Of a stretch of DNA of 64,000 nt, positions 47,060-57,060 are shown piece after piece. Location of the stretch: assembly GCA_039105265.1 (NCBI GenBank), contig JAPFFF010000011.1, positions 5,456,001 through 5,520,000 of the forward strand, given 5' to 3'. The first letter of the stretch is position 1. Each line of letters opens with the position of its first letter. A program made the translations under genes and the position numbers. Under the pieces are notes generated by a model, which worked only from the letters and a program-made list of their open reading frames with translations, did not search any database and was not told the DNA's origin. The DNA comes from Tritrichomonas musculus (Eukaryota; Parabasalia; Tritrichomonadida; Tritrichomonadidae).

Positions 47060-47847
47060 TGAATTTCAATTGTATTTGTTCTCGTATTGACCAATATGAA
47101 TTGATGACCTGATAAGTCTTTATATTTTTGCCATAAATGTTCAAACTCAATCGGAATCGGAACTTGATGATATACATAACTTAGCTTTTGCCTTGAATAA
47201 CCACTGAAGATAAAGAATGATGTCGCATTGTTCTTGTAATCAGTTTTGATTGCTTTGAAGAACTGAATATTAATGTAAACGATTGAATGCTTATGTCTGA
47301 GCTGTGAAACATAATTTGTAAAGTAATCAGTCTTTAAAATTAATGAACGGCTCGCATCTTCACAAAGAATGATAGTGTTTAGCGGTTTATTCGGTTGACC
47401 TAACTTATTGATATGAAGAAACTCAAACATATCATTTAACTTCTTTTCATTTTGCTTCGCAAAAGGTGACTCCGTCCCTTTAATTACTATTTTTGGAGTC
47501 GAACAATATTTATCATACAATTCTTTATATAAATCAAGTTGTTTAAGATATTCTTCAGCGTTTGAATCACTAATGACTTTGATCGGTAGTTGTATCAATT
47601 CACGTTGAGCAATAAATGTAGCGTCATTGATTGTACCGCTCTTAGATATATAAACGATTAAATGAAAGTCAGAGTTCTTTAATCTTGACATTTGAATGAT
47701 ATCTCTTAAAACGACATGGCTCTTTCCTCTTCCTTGATTTCCGACAAGTATGTTCAATGAATTGTATTGTGCATAGATTCCTTTTGCGATCGGTCTGATT
47801 GATTCATTCTTTATTTTTGATTCATTGCGTTGATATGCTTTATTCAT
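47056..47847 (-). CDS. DNA-packaging ATPase, FtsK/HerA-A32 type
   Basis: 263 codons from MNKAYQRNESK. Walker A GNQGRGKSH near residue 35, Walker B NTIILCED near 150, then NIQFFK. The N-terminal leader present in the other copies is not part of this frame, and the gene appears slightly broken at that end. Between the ATPase motifs it carries an in-frame double-hairpin insert (47447-47480) reading GTESPFAKQNE. Confidence 0.82.
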   Translation of the reverse strand: MNKAYQRNESKIKNESIRPIAKGIYAQYNSLNILVGNQGRGKSHVVLRDIIQMSRLKNSDFHLIVYISKSGTINDATFIAQRELIQLPIKVISDSNAEEYLKQLDLYKELYDKYCSTPKIVIKGTESPFAKQNEKKLNDMFEFLHINKLGQPNKPLNTIILCEDASRSLILKTDYFTNYVSQLRHKHSIVYINIQFFKAIKTDYKNNATSFFIFSGYSRQKLSYVYHQVPIPIEFEHLWQKYKDLSGHQFILVNTRTNTIEIH

Positions 47848-48024
47848 CTCATCATCAATGTTAAATGTCTTTTAATTAACTGTTGGTCTGAATGATTCAT
47901 ATTCAAATGCAAAGCTCATTTGGTCATCATCATAATCAGAGCCACTAGAGAATAAAATCTCATTATAATTAAAGTGCGTCGGTTTCATGAAACGTTTCAT
48001 TTCTTTAGTTTTCGTTAAAGCTCT

Positions 48025-48156
48025 TCATGAATACATTTTTGTTCTTATCTCTTCACTGAGTTCTGGTTCTTTGTCAGGAATCATTAATGATACTTCAACA
48101 ATCTTCACTAAAAATAAACCTGTCAGTAATGAAACAACTAATATTTCATACAGCAT
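48025..48156 (-). CDS. Tiny single-span membrane protein
   Basis: 43 aa: MLYEILVVSLLTGLFLVKIV span and tail DKEPELSEEIRTKMYS. Sits between the Pro-linker protein and the ATPase as in Mav-A and Mav-F. Too short for common gene-finding limits. Confidence 0.75.
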   Translation of the reverse strand: MLYEILVVSLLTGLFLVKIVEVSLMIPDKEPELSEEIRTKMYS

Positions 48157-48166
48157 TTAATAGTTT

Positions 48167-48736
48167 TTAAATACATGTTTTTAATGAAATGTTGTGTCTA
48201 ATGAGTTCTGTATAAATGCTATTATATTTGTATTTCAAGTCATTTGATTCATTATTTTTGTACACCAATATCCTATCAATCAAAAGATATTTGGAACGAG
48301 AAACACAACCATTACACGAACAATCATCATTGACAATCAATTCAACTTTATCAGCTTGTGTTAGTAATTTGATGAGTTCCATTAATGTATTTGAATGACA
48401 AATTAATAAATCATTGACTTTTATTGGGTTTGTTTCATAGATTGATAACAATATCTCAAGAAATTTGTTTTTGGTTTCAAGTTCTGTTATATCAGCTCCT
48501 ATATCACTGATACCTCTTTCTAGGGAAACGTTGTTTGTTGGAAGCTGTGATTGATATACTCCATTCATCTGAGGTATAGTAAAATTTGTGGCTTGAGATG
48601 ATTGTGGTAATGGTTGAACTGATGGATATTCAACTGGTTGTGGTTGCTTTGGTTTGATGTTTATATTAATACTGGTTGATTGTTCCTGCTTAACTGATGC
48701 ATCGTTTTCTGATGATAGAATACGTGCTTTATTCAT
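48167..48736 (-). CDS. Conserved protein with Pro-rich linker, 189 aa
   Basis: MNKARILSSENDASVKQEQS start, Pro/Gln linker, then ETKNKFLEILLSIYETNPIK, CHSNTLMELIKLLTQADKVE and a CSCNGC cluster. Homologue of 10902 and 61572. Function unknown. Stop is 10 nt before the membrane peptide start. Confidence 0.75.
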   Translation of the reverse strand: MNKARILSSENDASVKQEQSTSININIKPKQPQPVEYPSVQPLPQSSQATNFTIPQMNGVYQSQLPTNNVSLERGISDIGADITELETKNKFLEILLSIYETNPIKVNDLLICHSNTLMELIKLLTQADKVELIVNDDCSCNGCVSRSKYLLIDRILVYKNNESNDLKYKYNSIYTELIRHNISLKTCI

Positions 48737-48800
48737 ATTTAAGTTATTCGTTTTAGGTAAAAATAAAACAACATTAATGATGAGCCATTCAATGATTCAT

Positions 48801-49046
48801 TTATAAAGTCATTTGTTCAGCTGATTTAATACGTTCATCAATGGTTCTTAATTGTATCTTAATCGATTCAATATCATTAAATAGCTGTTTATATATCGAC
48901 AGTATGTGAATCATCTTATCAAAAGTTCCGTTTAATGCGTCATCTTCAGAATTCATACATTTATCAAATATCTTATCCTTTACCCTTCTAAACTGAGCGT
49001 GTAAAGATGATGTATCGCAACTCAAACCATTAATGGCACTATTCAT
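48801..49046 (-). CDS. 81-aa helical protein
   Basis: Start MNSAINGLSCDTSS; all helix with a C-terminal coiled coil. It takes the place of the 76-77-aa helical protein of the other elements, but sequence likeness is weak (SLHAQ, DDALNGTFDKM). TTTATTTTTGG precedes the start. Confidence 0.6.
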   Translation of the reverse strand: MNSAINGLSCDTSSLHAQFRRVKDKIFDKCMNSEDDALNGTFDKMIHILSIYKQLFNDIESIKIQLRTIDERIKSAEQMTL

Positions 49047-49143
49047 TTAAACCAAAAATAAAACTTCAAAATGATTTTTGATGACTGATACCTAAAATAT
49101 AAGTCATTTATTTATATTCAATTGAAGGTTAAAATTACCCCTT

Positions 49144-49551
49144 TTAATAGCTCTTTTTATTATCATTGTCATCTTCATTGTCATGCGTCTTTTGCCTTTT
49201 GAATGTGAGAATCCTGTTAATCATGTATGATGTTATATTTATATTTAAATGCTTTTGAATCAATTGTTTTGCAAATGATGCTTGTTTATGTTGTGGTAGT
49301 TTCATTATTTCTTTCATTCGTTCATCATCAAGGAACTGTATAACTAATTCACGGTCATGAGCGTTCAAGAACTTTGATGAATTGAATAAAGCTCGTTTTG
49401 GTTTATCATCTTTTATTTGATTCTCTTCATCTGATGAATCATTATTGTCATTGTCAAATGAACCTTCATTATCATCTGATTTAGCAATTAATAGTGTTAA
49501 CAAATGATGTATTTCTTCAATGTGTTTTATTATTTCTCTTAACTCAGACAT
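49144..49551 (-). CDS. 135-aa homologue of the 184-aa protein
   Basis: N-terminal coil, acidic Asp/Asn linker, then FNSSKFLNAHDRELVIQFLD and HKQASFAKQLIQKHLNINIT, matching the C-terminal domain of the 184-aa proteins. Divergent from the polymerase by 94 nt. Its 3' end falls in a partial copy of the repeat described at 55862. Function unknown. Confidence 0.7.
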   Translation of the reverse strand: MSELREIIKHIEEIHHLLTLLIAKSDDNEGSFDNDNNDSSDEENQIKDDKPKRALFNSSKFLNAHDRELVIQFLDDERMKEIMKLPQHKQASFAKQLIQKHLNINITSYMINRILTFKRQKTHDNEDDNDNKKSY

Positions 49552-49645
49552 TTCAATGAAATAAAAAAACTCTAATTATTTTTTTATTTTTTGATTTAAC
49601 ATTTTTTCAAAATTCAAATAATTTGATTTTTTAATAATATCATAA

Positions 49646-52600
49646 ATGAGTTCTCGTTATTACTATCAAAAAGATACCAAATCATTTGTTATTGAACAAA
49701 TCAGGTATATCAATAATGAACTTCAATTAAAACCTCGTTTGTCAACATCTAAACCTTCTGATTATGATGTTAAACATTTCAAGTCAATCTTAGAAAACTA
49801 TCTGAATTCATACGGTTTTAGAGAACATGAAGGTGATAGAATCAATGACATATCAATATTAGATTTCGTTAACAGAATGAAAAGAGAAGCAGAAGAGGAG
49901 GAGGAAGAGGAACAATTTGAAGAAGAAGAACAAGATGATGAACAACAACTAAAACAAAAACAAATCGAGGCCAATATTAAAATAGCTCATGATGCACTAA
50001 ACAAAGCCCTTCAATTAATTAAATCTGATAATATATTATTAAGACCATTACCGCCAAAGACAAACAAACAACCTCAACGATATGAAGACATCAGATTTAA
50101 CAATGAAAATGCTGAATTAATTGAATATCTCAAAAAGTTTGGCTATAAAGGTGTTCATTCAAAACATGATACATATTTCATAATCAATCAACCTGAGAAC
50201 TTTGATGAAGCAGTAGAAGCTTGCAGTCATTTTATTGACCAGTTCCCAAACGATAGTGAAAAGGTTGAACGATTAGATGAAGACAGCAAAGAACCGATTA
50301 AAATATATTACAAAAACGGTGTATCATCAATTGAAAGCATTAATGAATATTTGACTGAAACTGTATTTAAACAAGAAGTGAAACCGTTCAAAATATATTT
50401 TCAATTGACAGGCATATTTGAGATACCGCCAAAGAATGAAAGTGAAAGATATACATATGAAGCAAGTGAAATCAAATGGAAAAACTATAAATCATCAATT
50501 CCGATAATAGTTAGAGAGAGTAAAGATATTGACAAAGTTAAACTGTATATTGAATCAAAGATTCATGAATATGAAACCACTACTTCAAACATCAAATTAT
50601 GTATCGTTTGGTCAGTATCGTTTACAATCTCACGAGTTGTTAAGATAACAGGTAAGATTGATGATTTACCAAAAGAATTCATTAAAAATAAATATATCAT
50701 TATTGATAACGTTGATGATTATTTGTGTTGGTATCGATTTCTTGCTTGCTGTTTGAATAAACAACTTATTGAAACACGAACATTTAAAATCTCCAACAGA
50801 ACCGCAGCAGCAAAGAAAATATTATGTGAAGACCACGGAATAACTTATTCAACTAAACCTACAAAAGCAGCAAATCAATTAATAAACTCATTCAAAGGTA
50901 TCACGATTGAAGAAATGAAAGAATCAGCAAAGAAGCATAACATTAATGTCAACATCTATGAATATGACAAAGAGAAACATATTTATGATTTACAGGATCA
51001 ATGGCATAACGTCGATGATGAAACAAAAACGTTTTCAGCTCTGTTGTATTCAAAGGATAAGATACTTCACATCATGTACATCATCAATGCTGAAGCATTA
51101 ACAAACATTCATATTTGTCCTCATTGTGGTTCATACATTCACAAAGGACATGAACATATTGACAGATTCAACAGACATGTAGATAAATGTGAGAAGCTAG
51201 GAGGTAAATTCAAAAAGGATTTCATTCCTTCACGAGAAGCTTTACCCTACTGCCCGCACATCTTAAACAATCCTGTTTATTTGTATTGTCTTTCATATGA
51301 GCTTGAATGGAAGCCAACAAAGCATTATATCACTTATGATTTTGAAACAATGGAACAAAAGATTGAAAAGAAAGTCAGTGATAAATCAGTTATCAATTCT
51401 CGATTGATTCCTTTGAGTGTTTCATCATGTGTGAAACTTGATAAAGGTTTGATAACAAAGAACTTTGATATAAGAACAAATGAATTCATAGCTAATTGGA
51501 TTGACTGGTTATTTGTTGTTGGCTGTGATGTGTATGCTGATAAACTGAATCATTTGAAGAGCTTTATTAAAGATAAATCGGAAGAAGAACTCAATAAAAT
51601 AGATACATCATTGAAAACGATAACAGTGTTCGGTTTTAATTCATCACGATTTGATTCAAATCTATTCAAAGAGCAATTGATTAAAAATCATTGGTCTATC
51701 GATAGCGGAATGATTGGAACTGCTACATCATTGAAACAATTCATATTGAAATCATCAAAGTACCCTATTCGATTGAGGTTCATTGATGCACAAGCATTTG
51801 TTGCAGGAGGTACGCTCAAACAGTTTGGCATTGATTTTGGCGGTATATCTAACAGTTCGAAAGGTGTATTTCCTTATGAAGCAATCAACAGTGATAATTA
51901 TAATGAAGTGTTGTCAAAGAGTGAACCGTTCAAATATGAAGACTTTTACAGTTATCTCAATCAAAAGAATCCATTAACGAAAGCTGATTATGAAGAGTAT
52001 TTGATAGATTCAAAGAGGTTTGCAACACGTTGGGATTATTTGTTATCATACAATGACAATGATGTTGAGATGATGATTAAACCGATTGATAATCTTATTC
52101 AAATGAATGCTGAATATAAAGTTGATTTGATTAACAATCTTTCATTGTCGAAGAATGCTTCATGTATCAAATATGCTCTCGCTTATAAAGATTTCAACCC
52201 GAAGAACGACTATGAAACCATAAACAAGATGAATACATTCAAACCATCAATGAAATGGTGGTTAAATAAATGTGATAACTATCGAAAGCAAGACATGAAA
52301 CACAATCGGATGAACCAAAATCAACGTGATTTAACAAAATGTGTTAGTGAAAAGGATTTTGAAGCTTTCATGAAATTATATGAATCAAATGAAACAGGTA
52401 AATGTCATTTGTGTGGTGAACACTTCACTTACAACAACAAACCAACTCTTGACAGAATAGATAACAACAAAGGACATCAGATTGATAACTGTTTGTTGGC
52501 TTGCGCTGAATGTAATCGTTTGAGACAAAGAGATGACGACAAGATAACAAGAACCAAAATACAATTGAAGAAATTCTGCAAGCTCCATCACCTTCCGACA

Positions 52601-54214
52601 CTTATAACAGATGAAAAAGAATACTACAACTTGAGAGAGAATATAACGGGAGGATTATCAAATGTACTTCATCGAGTGAACATCAGAGGTCAAACATTAA
52701 TTAATAAACTCAAATATGATGCCGTTAATGACAGAATCATTAGCTATGACACTTCAAACACTGTCTCACATGTAGCTGGTATTGATTTCAATTCATTGTA
52801 TCCCTCATCATTCAGTTCAGTAAAACATTCATTCAATCCTTATCACGGAGGAATCATGTACATGCCTGGTTCATTTATAAAACGCTTTAATGTTTATGAT
52901 GAACAAGGAAACAAGAATGAAAAGGTTCTAAATGCTGCAATGAATATCATTCAATCAAAGAAGCGTTTTAATGCTAACCCTGAGTTTATATTCAAAGCTG
53001 AAGTCAAATTGAGATGTCCGAAAAATAAAATTAATGATTTGATTAACTTTCCCCCTGTATTTAGAAATATCAATATAATGAATGATGAACAAACGATTGG
53101 AAGTTATATGTACAAATATATGAAAGACAATAAACTGAATTCAGCAGATAAAGAAACAAGAAAGCTGACAATGTTGCTTGATACATGCGGAACTTTTATG
53201 ACGTTCTCGAATTATTATTTATGGTTTTTAATTGATCACGGACTTATCATTGATGACATTAAGAGCTTAAGTTTATATGAAGCTCATGACGGTTTTAATC
53301 AATTTGTTTGCGAGTTTATGAAGAAGCGTCAAGATATATTGTCGGGAAAGGCACACGGAAAAGCTGCTAACGGCAGCCTTGCAAACGAAGTTTGTAATGA
53401 AAAGTTCTATAAGATTAGCATGAACGGTTCATACGGATATGACGGAATGAATTCAGAGAACTTCAACAAAGTCAGAATTGTTGATAAAAATAAAGCCTTT
53501 CAATTGATTGCCTCCGATACATATCGCAATGGATGTAAACTATCAAATGATTGTTATTTGATACAATCACAACCTCATTCATTCAAATGTAATACATGTC
53601 TTCAGGAATCATTTTGGACTTTAGACAATGCGAAATATTGGTATTTGACTTTCCTTTATGACTTTCTATACAAATGCATTGATATGAATCGGATTCATTT
53701 TAACTCGGTCGATACAGACAGTCTGTACATGTCAATCGCTGGTGATATGAATAAACCGATTAATCAGCTGTTTGATTACGTCATCAAAGACAAAACATTT
53801 TATGACAAACACATTTATTCATTTATGCCAAATCCTGCAATCAATGATGTATATGATGAGAAAAAGATTCTCGGTTGTTGTGTAGAAAAGTTCGGAGCAA
53901 GTCAGGTTGCTTTATGCGCTAAATGTTATACGATATGGAGAGGTGATAGAACAATATCATTAAAGCTCAAAGGTGTTTCATTGAAGAAGAACAACATCAA
54001 ATCAAGTGATTATAAAGAAGTCATCGACGGACAGACAGTAATGAAAGGCAAGAACATAAACCTTCAAATGAATTCACAACTGATGAGTAAGATAACTGTT
54101 ATCAAAAATGCTTTAACAGCAGCTCATACAAAAATGTTAGTGTTATCGAATCAGTGTTGTTGTCCCTACATTTACGGAATGAATGCATCAAAGTATTTCA
54201 TTGAAAACCATTAA
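49646..54214 (+). CDS. Protein-primed DNA polymerase B, complete (1522 aa)
   Basis: One N-terminal domain in place of the three repeats of Mav-B, then a Glu-rich stretch (about 83-110). Conserved order: NVDDYLCWYRFLACCL with HIMYI, Cys/His finger, ITYDFETMEQ, FGFNSSRFDSNLF, YNDNDVEMM, HNH-like CHLCGEHF...DRIDNNKGH...CAECNRLR, DFNSLYPS, KISMNGSYGYDG, SVDTDSLYM. A hairpin-forming insert lies before the KISMNGSYG motif (53363-53377). Looks whole. Confidence 0.93.
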   Translation: MSSRYYYQKDTKSFVIEQIRYINNELQLKPRLSTSKPSDYDVKHFKSILENYLNSYGFREHEGDRINDISILDFVNRMKREAEEEEEEEQFEEEEQDDEQQLKQKQIEANIKIAHDALNKALQLIKSDNILLRPLPPKTNKQPQRYEDIRFNNENAELIEYLKKFGYKGVHSKHDTYFIINQPENFDEAVEACSHFIDQFPNDSEKVERLDEDSKEPIKIYYKNGVSSIESINEYLTETVFKQEVKPFKIYFQLTGIFEIPPKNESERYTYEASEIKWKNYKSSIPIIVRESKDIDKVKLYIESKIHEYETTTSNIKLCIVWSVSFTISRVVKITGKIDDLPKEFIKNKYIIIDNVDDYLCWYRFLACCLNKQLIETRTFKISNRTAAAKKILCEDHGITYSTKPTKAANQLINSFKGITIEEMKESAKKHNINVNIYEYDKEKHIYDLQDQWHNVDDETKTFSALLYSKDKILHIMYIINAEALTNIHICPHCGSYIHKGHEHIDRFNRHVDKCEKLGGKFKKDFIPSREALPYCPHILNNPVYLYCLSYELEWKPTKHYITYDFETMEQKIEKKVSDKSVINSRLIPLSVSSCVKLDKGLITKNFDIRTNEFIANWIDWLFVVGCDVYADKLNHLKSFIKDKSEEELNKIDTSLKTITVFGFNSSRFDSNLFKEQLIKNHWSIDSGMIGTATSLKQFILKSSKYPIRLRFIDAQAFVAGGTLKQFGIDFGGISNSSKGVFPYEAINSDNYNEVLSKSEPFKYEDFYSYLNQKNPLTKADYEEYLIDSKRFATRWDYLLSYNDNDVEMMIKPIDNLIQMNAEYKVDLINNLSLSKNASCIKYALAYKDFNPKNDYETINKMNTFKPSMKWWLNKCDNYRKQDMKHNRMNQNQRDLTKCVSEKDFEAFMKLYESNETGKCHLCGEHFTYNNKPTLDRIDNNKGHQIDNCLLACAECNRLRQRDDDKITRTKIQLKKFCKLHHLPTLITDEKEYYNLRENITGGLSNVLHRVNIRGQTLINKLKYDAVNDRIISYDTSNTVSHVAGIDFNSLYPSSFSSVKHSFNPYHGGIMYMPGSFIKRFNVYDEQGNKNEKVLNAAMNIIQSKKRFNANPEFIFKAEVKLRCPKNKINDLINFPPVFRNINIMNDEQTIGSYMYKYMKDNKLNSADKETRKLTMLLDTCGTFMTFSNYYLWFLIDHGLIIDDIKSLSLYEAHDGFNQFVCEFMKKRQDILSGKAHGKAANGSLANEVCNEKFYKISMNGSYGYDGMNSENFNKVRIVDKNKAFQLIASDTYRNGCKLSNDCYLIQSQPHSFKCNTCLQESFWTLDNAKYWYLTFLYDFLYKCIDMNRIHFNSVDTDSLYMSIAGDMNKPINQLFDYVIKDKTFYDKHIYSFMPNPAINDVYDEKKILGCCVEKFGASQVALCAKCYTIWRGDRTISLKLKGVSLKKNNIKSSDYKEVIDGQTVMKGKNINLQMNSQLMSKITVIKNALTAAHTKMLVLSNQCCCPYIYGMNASKYFIENH

Positions 54215-54254
54215 ACAATTAATTTGATGATTTTATTTTAAAAAATCATTTTTT

Positions 54255-54262
54255 TATTTTTG
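54255..54262 (+). promoter_or_regulatory. TATTTTTG motif before HNH gene
   Basis: TATTTTTG ends 7 nt before the ATG, in TATTTTTGTTATAAATG. Confidence 0.5.
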
Positions 54263-54268
54263 TTATAA

Positions 54269-54940
54269 ATGAGTCAACCAACCGGGCAGACACAAATTGA
54301 AACTGTTGAAGGGACTATGGCCCCTTTTGCTTCGCAAAATGAAGCCGAATTTGAACCGTTGAAAGACTTTGAAAATGATTATGAGATTCAAACAACTTTC
54401 CCTTATAACATCAAGAATAAGAAAACAGGAAAAATAATAGCTGAAGGTGAATACAGACAAAATGTTTATCCGTGTGTAAACCTAAATAACAAAATATATT
54501 ATAAACATATTCTTGTAGCAAAGCAATTCATTGAAAACCCTGATAATCTGCCACAAGTCGATCATAAGAATAGAATCAAAACTGATTATCATGTTGATAA
54601 TTTACGATTTGTGTCAAGTTCAGAGAATAATAGAAACAAATCAGCATATAGAGGAGTTAAATATGAGTTTGTTGATGATATACCTGATGAAAGTATGATT
54701 ATTGATTTCTATGAAACAAAGACAGAAAGAAGAGAGTTTGAAGAAAACAAGTATTATTATTACTTTGATGAATCAAATAATGAAGACAAGTTTTATGCAA
54801 AGATTACTGATAATATTTATAAAGTACTACACCATAATATATCAAAATCACGTAATGAATTTGTTTCAATGAGAGATATAAATAATAGGCAAGTTTGCTT
54901 AATGATAAATCGATTTAAACATCAACATGATTTGATTTAA
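54269..54940 (+). CDS. HNH homing-type endonuclease
   Basis: 223 aa. Core VDHKNRIKTDYHVDNLRFVS followed by SENNRNKSAYRGVKYEF is the HNH_3 pattern of phage and algal-virus homing nucleases; a NUMOD-like part (FPYNIKNKKTGKII) precedes. Near the start an in-frame insert reads GTMAPFASQNE (54310-54345), absent from the Mav-A relic. Likely a selfish nuclease riding in the element. Next to polymerase and KilA-N genes. Confidence 0.85.
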   Translation: MSQPTGQTQIETVEGTMAPFASQNEAEFEPLKDFENDYEIQTTFPYNIKNKKTGKIIAEGEYRQNVYPCVNLNNKIYYKHILVAKQFIENPDNLPQVDHKNRIKTDYHVDNLRFVSSSENNRNKSAYRGVKYEFVDDIPDESMIIDFYETKTERREFEENKYYYYFDESNNEDKFYAKITDNIYKVLHHNISKSRNEFVSMRDINNRQVCLMINRFKHQHDLI

Positions 54941-55062
54941 ATGATGCATTAATATGTTTTATTTTTGATTGATTTATTTTTAAATCAATTTTTTATCAGC
55001 TAATCAAACAGCTACAATGTCAGCAACTAACAACCAAACAGCAACAGTTCAAGCAATCAACA

Positions 55063-55767
55063 ATGATTATGAATACATTCAACCAACATTTAAGAATCAT
55101 TCATTCAAAACAAGATGATATGTATCAAATGCAATCAATCATAACAGCCTGTCATTCAAATAAATTATGTAATGATTGGTTCAGAAATAAACAAACAAAT
55201 GAAATAATTGATGAACTGAAAAATGAAACGACTACGGGAATTCCCGTAGTCGAAAAACGAGATGATTTACCCAATGGATTAAGAGGTTTTTATGTTCACC
55301 GATTGCTCGTTAATTCTGTTGCTATGTGGGCTTCACCTCGTTATTCAATATATATCATGAAACTGCTTGACTCTCATTTTGAACGTCAAAGACAACATTT
55401 AACTGAAACAATCAATGAGCAACGACCACGAATGGTTCCAGTCAATAGGGAACATGATTATAAGTATTTGATTTGGAAAGAAACAATGTCAAACGATAAT
55501 GATAATATTATTCTTCATTTAGTCCGTCGTCATAAGTCTAACTTTCGCCAAATCATTAATCATTACCGAAATGAAGAAGAAAGATGGTATTTCAAAGATA
55601 ATTTACCTATTGCGATGAGTCCGAACAAAGATATCAAAAGTATTGTCAAACGAACATTTGGTGCTGATGATTATGATATTAATATGTGTACAATAAGAAT
55701 TCAAACAAGACATTTAGAACAATTACACGCACTTATCGATGAATACTTCAATCAATTTCAATCATGA
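55063..55767 (+). CDS. KilA-N domain protein
   Basis: 234 codons in the open frame; relatives have about 20 more residues at the start, and this copy looks broken about once. KilA-N pattern FYVHRLLVNSVAMWASPRY, then the shared C-terminal domain (YLIWKETM, ILHLVRRHKSNFRQI, LPIAMSPNKDIK). A perfect 24-nt palindrome (55229-55252) lies just before the KilA-N core. A 30-nt direct repeat flanks the gene (54938 and 55780). Confidence 0.75.
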   Translation: MIMNTFNQHLRIIHSKQDDMYQMQSIITACHSNKLCNDWFRNKQTNEIIDELKNETTTGIPVVEKRDDLPNGLRGFYVHRLLVNSVAMWASPRYSIYIMKLLDSHFERQRQHLTETINEQRPRMVPVNREHDYKYLIWKETMSNDNDNIILHLVRRHKSNFRQIINHYRNEEERWYFKDNLPIAMSPNKDIKSIVKRTFGADDYDINMCTIRIQTRHLEQLHALIDEYFNQFQS

Positions 55768-55861
55768 ATGAACAAAAATAAATGATGCATTAATATTGTT
55801 TTATTTTTGTACTCCACTGATTGAAAATCAATCACGAATCAATCAAATACAGGTCATTATT

Positions 55862-57060
55862 TCGTTTTCGATTGAAGGTTAAAAATATCTCTTTTTATAT
55901 CCCTTTTCATTTTCACTTTCTGTTAACATATTTGACGTTCTTTGACGACGTTATATTGAATCTACCTGTTTTTTCAATCATTGATGCCAGTTCATCTTGC
56001 TTCACAAACAATCCGAATGATGTTTTATACTTCTTTTGGACGTCAGATAGGGTGAATCGTTCCATGGTTGGGTAGTTCTTTGTCATAAATGAATCAATAT
56101 TATATTTGTTCTCAGCCGGTTGTTCTTTGTATTCTTCATCAGCTTTAATTTGTTCTTTCAAATCATCTCTCATATCTTGTAGCTCGCGAACACAATATTC
56201 ATACTTTCGTTTAATGGCTTCACATTTTGAACATGTTTTGACTGATTTTGAATTACATTCAGCTATCTTTCCGTTCAATTGAATAATGTTATCAATGACG
56301 TCTTGAATCAATGACGGGTCGATTCGTAGCATCCAAACCTCATATGTGTCTGGCGGTGTATAACAATCGCATCTCATCATTTTCTTGTCTTCTTCATTTG
56401 GAACATAACTCTCAGCGTCATCGTTAATGCAAATACATCTCATGATAGATACACATTTTGATACAAATCTTTTGTAAACCCCGTACTCAGCGCTTTTATA
56501 GATATCAGTAATGTTTTTATATATCTTATCACACTTTTCATCTAGCGTTGAATGATTACAATGATACCCCATGAATTCAAAGTTACATTTTCTGATGAAT
56601 TTCTTTATCTCAACAGTATCTGTACGTTCTTTCTTTATTTCTTCAAAGACCGGAATCACTGGTTTTGATGAATGAAGGTCATTAATGGACGGTATGGCTT
56701 TGAATGCGTTAAATACATTATCCATTAAATCACTGTATCGTGGAATCTTTAACACATACTTTGAACGATTGCCATTAATCAAATCAAACAGTCGTTCAAT
56801 GTCTTCTTTTGCCGATTTTGACAAAATATTATTTCTGATTTGTTTATCACTGAGGAACAAATTAAGAAGTCTGTTTGCTTGTTCAATCATTAGTTGATTT
56901 GGATTAAATGATTTGACTGATGAGGTCTCAACAACTGAAGAGCTTTCATTGTTTTGATTTGTTTGAATGACGGTCATTTTATAAAAAATAAAAAATCAAA
57001 ATGAAAAATAAAAAGGGATATAAAAAGAGCTATTTTTAACCTTCAATTGAAAACGAAATA
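55862..57060. repeat. Inverted repeat pair of about 55 bp around the 354-aa gene
   Basis: 55862-55912 (TTCGATTGAAGGTTAAAAAT core) and 57001-57060 (its complement) enclose the gene. A third copy follows in direct orientation at 57107-57155, and a weaker one lies at 49105-49165. The outer edges are flanked by TA on both sides. It may be a small mobile cassette. Confidence 0.55.
55913..56977 (-). CDS. 354-aa Cys-containing protein, unknown
   Basis: No homologue elsewhere in the window. N-terminal part disordered, a helical middle, several Cys pairs (CNFEFMGYHC, MRCICI, RCDCY, CSKCEAIKRKYEYC) that could bind zinc, a coil, and a C-terminal piece (FTLSDVQKKY, then VNRK) that resembles a winged-helix end. 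It lies between inverted repeats, so it may be cargo or the mobilising protein of a small cassette. No transposase catalytic pattern was recognised. Confidence 0.6.
   Translation of the reverse strand: MTVIQTNQNNESSSVVETSSVKSFNPNQLMIEQANRLLNLFLSDKQIRNNILSKSAKEDIERLFDLINGNRSKYVLKIPRYSDLMDNVFNAFKAIPSINDLHSSKPVIPVFEEIKKERTDTVEIKKFIRKCNFEFMGYHCNHSTLDEKCDKIYKNITDIYKSAEYGVYKRFVSKCVSIMRCICINDDAESYVPNEEDKKMMRCDCYTPPDTYEVWMLRIDPSLIQDVIDNIIQLNGKIAECNSKSVKTCSKCEAIKRKYEYCVRELQDMRDDLKEQIKADEEYKEQPAENKYNIDSFMTKNYPTMERFTLSDVQKKYKTSFGLFVKQDELASMIEKTGRFNITSSKNVKYVNRK

Noticed and set aside
55913-56977. Calling the 354-aa protein a transposase
   Set aside because: No DDE or other catalytic pattern was recognised; only the flanking inverted repeats hint at mobility.
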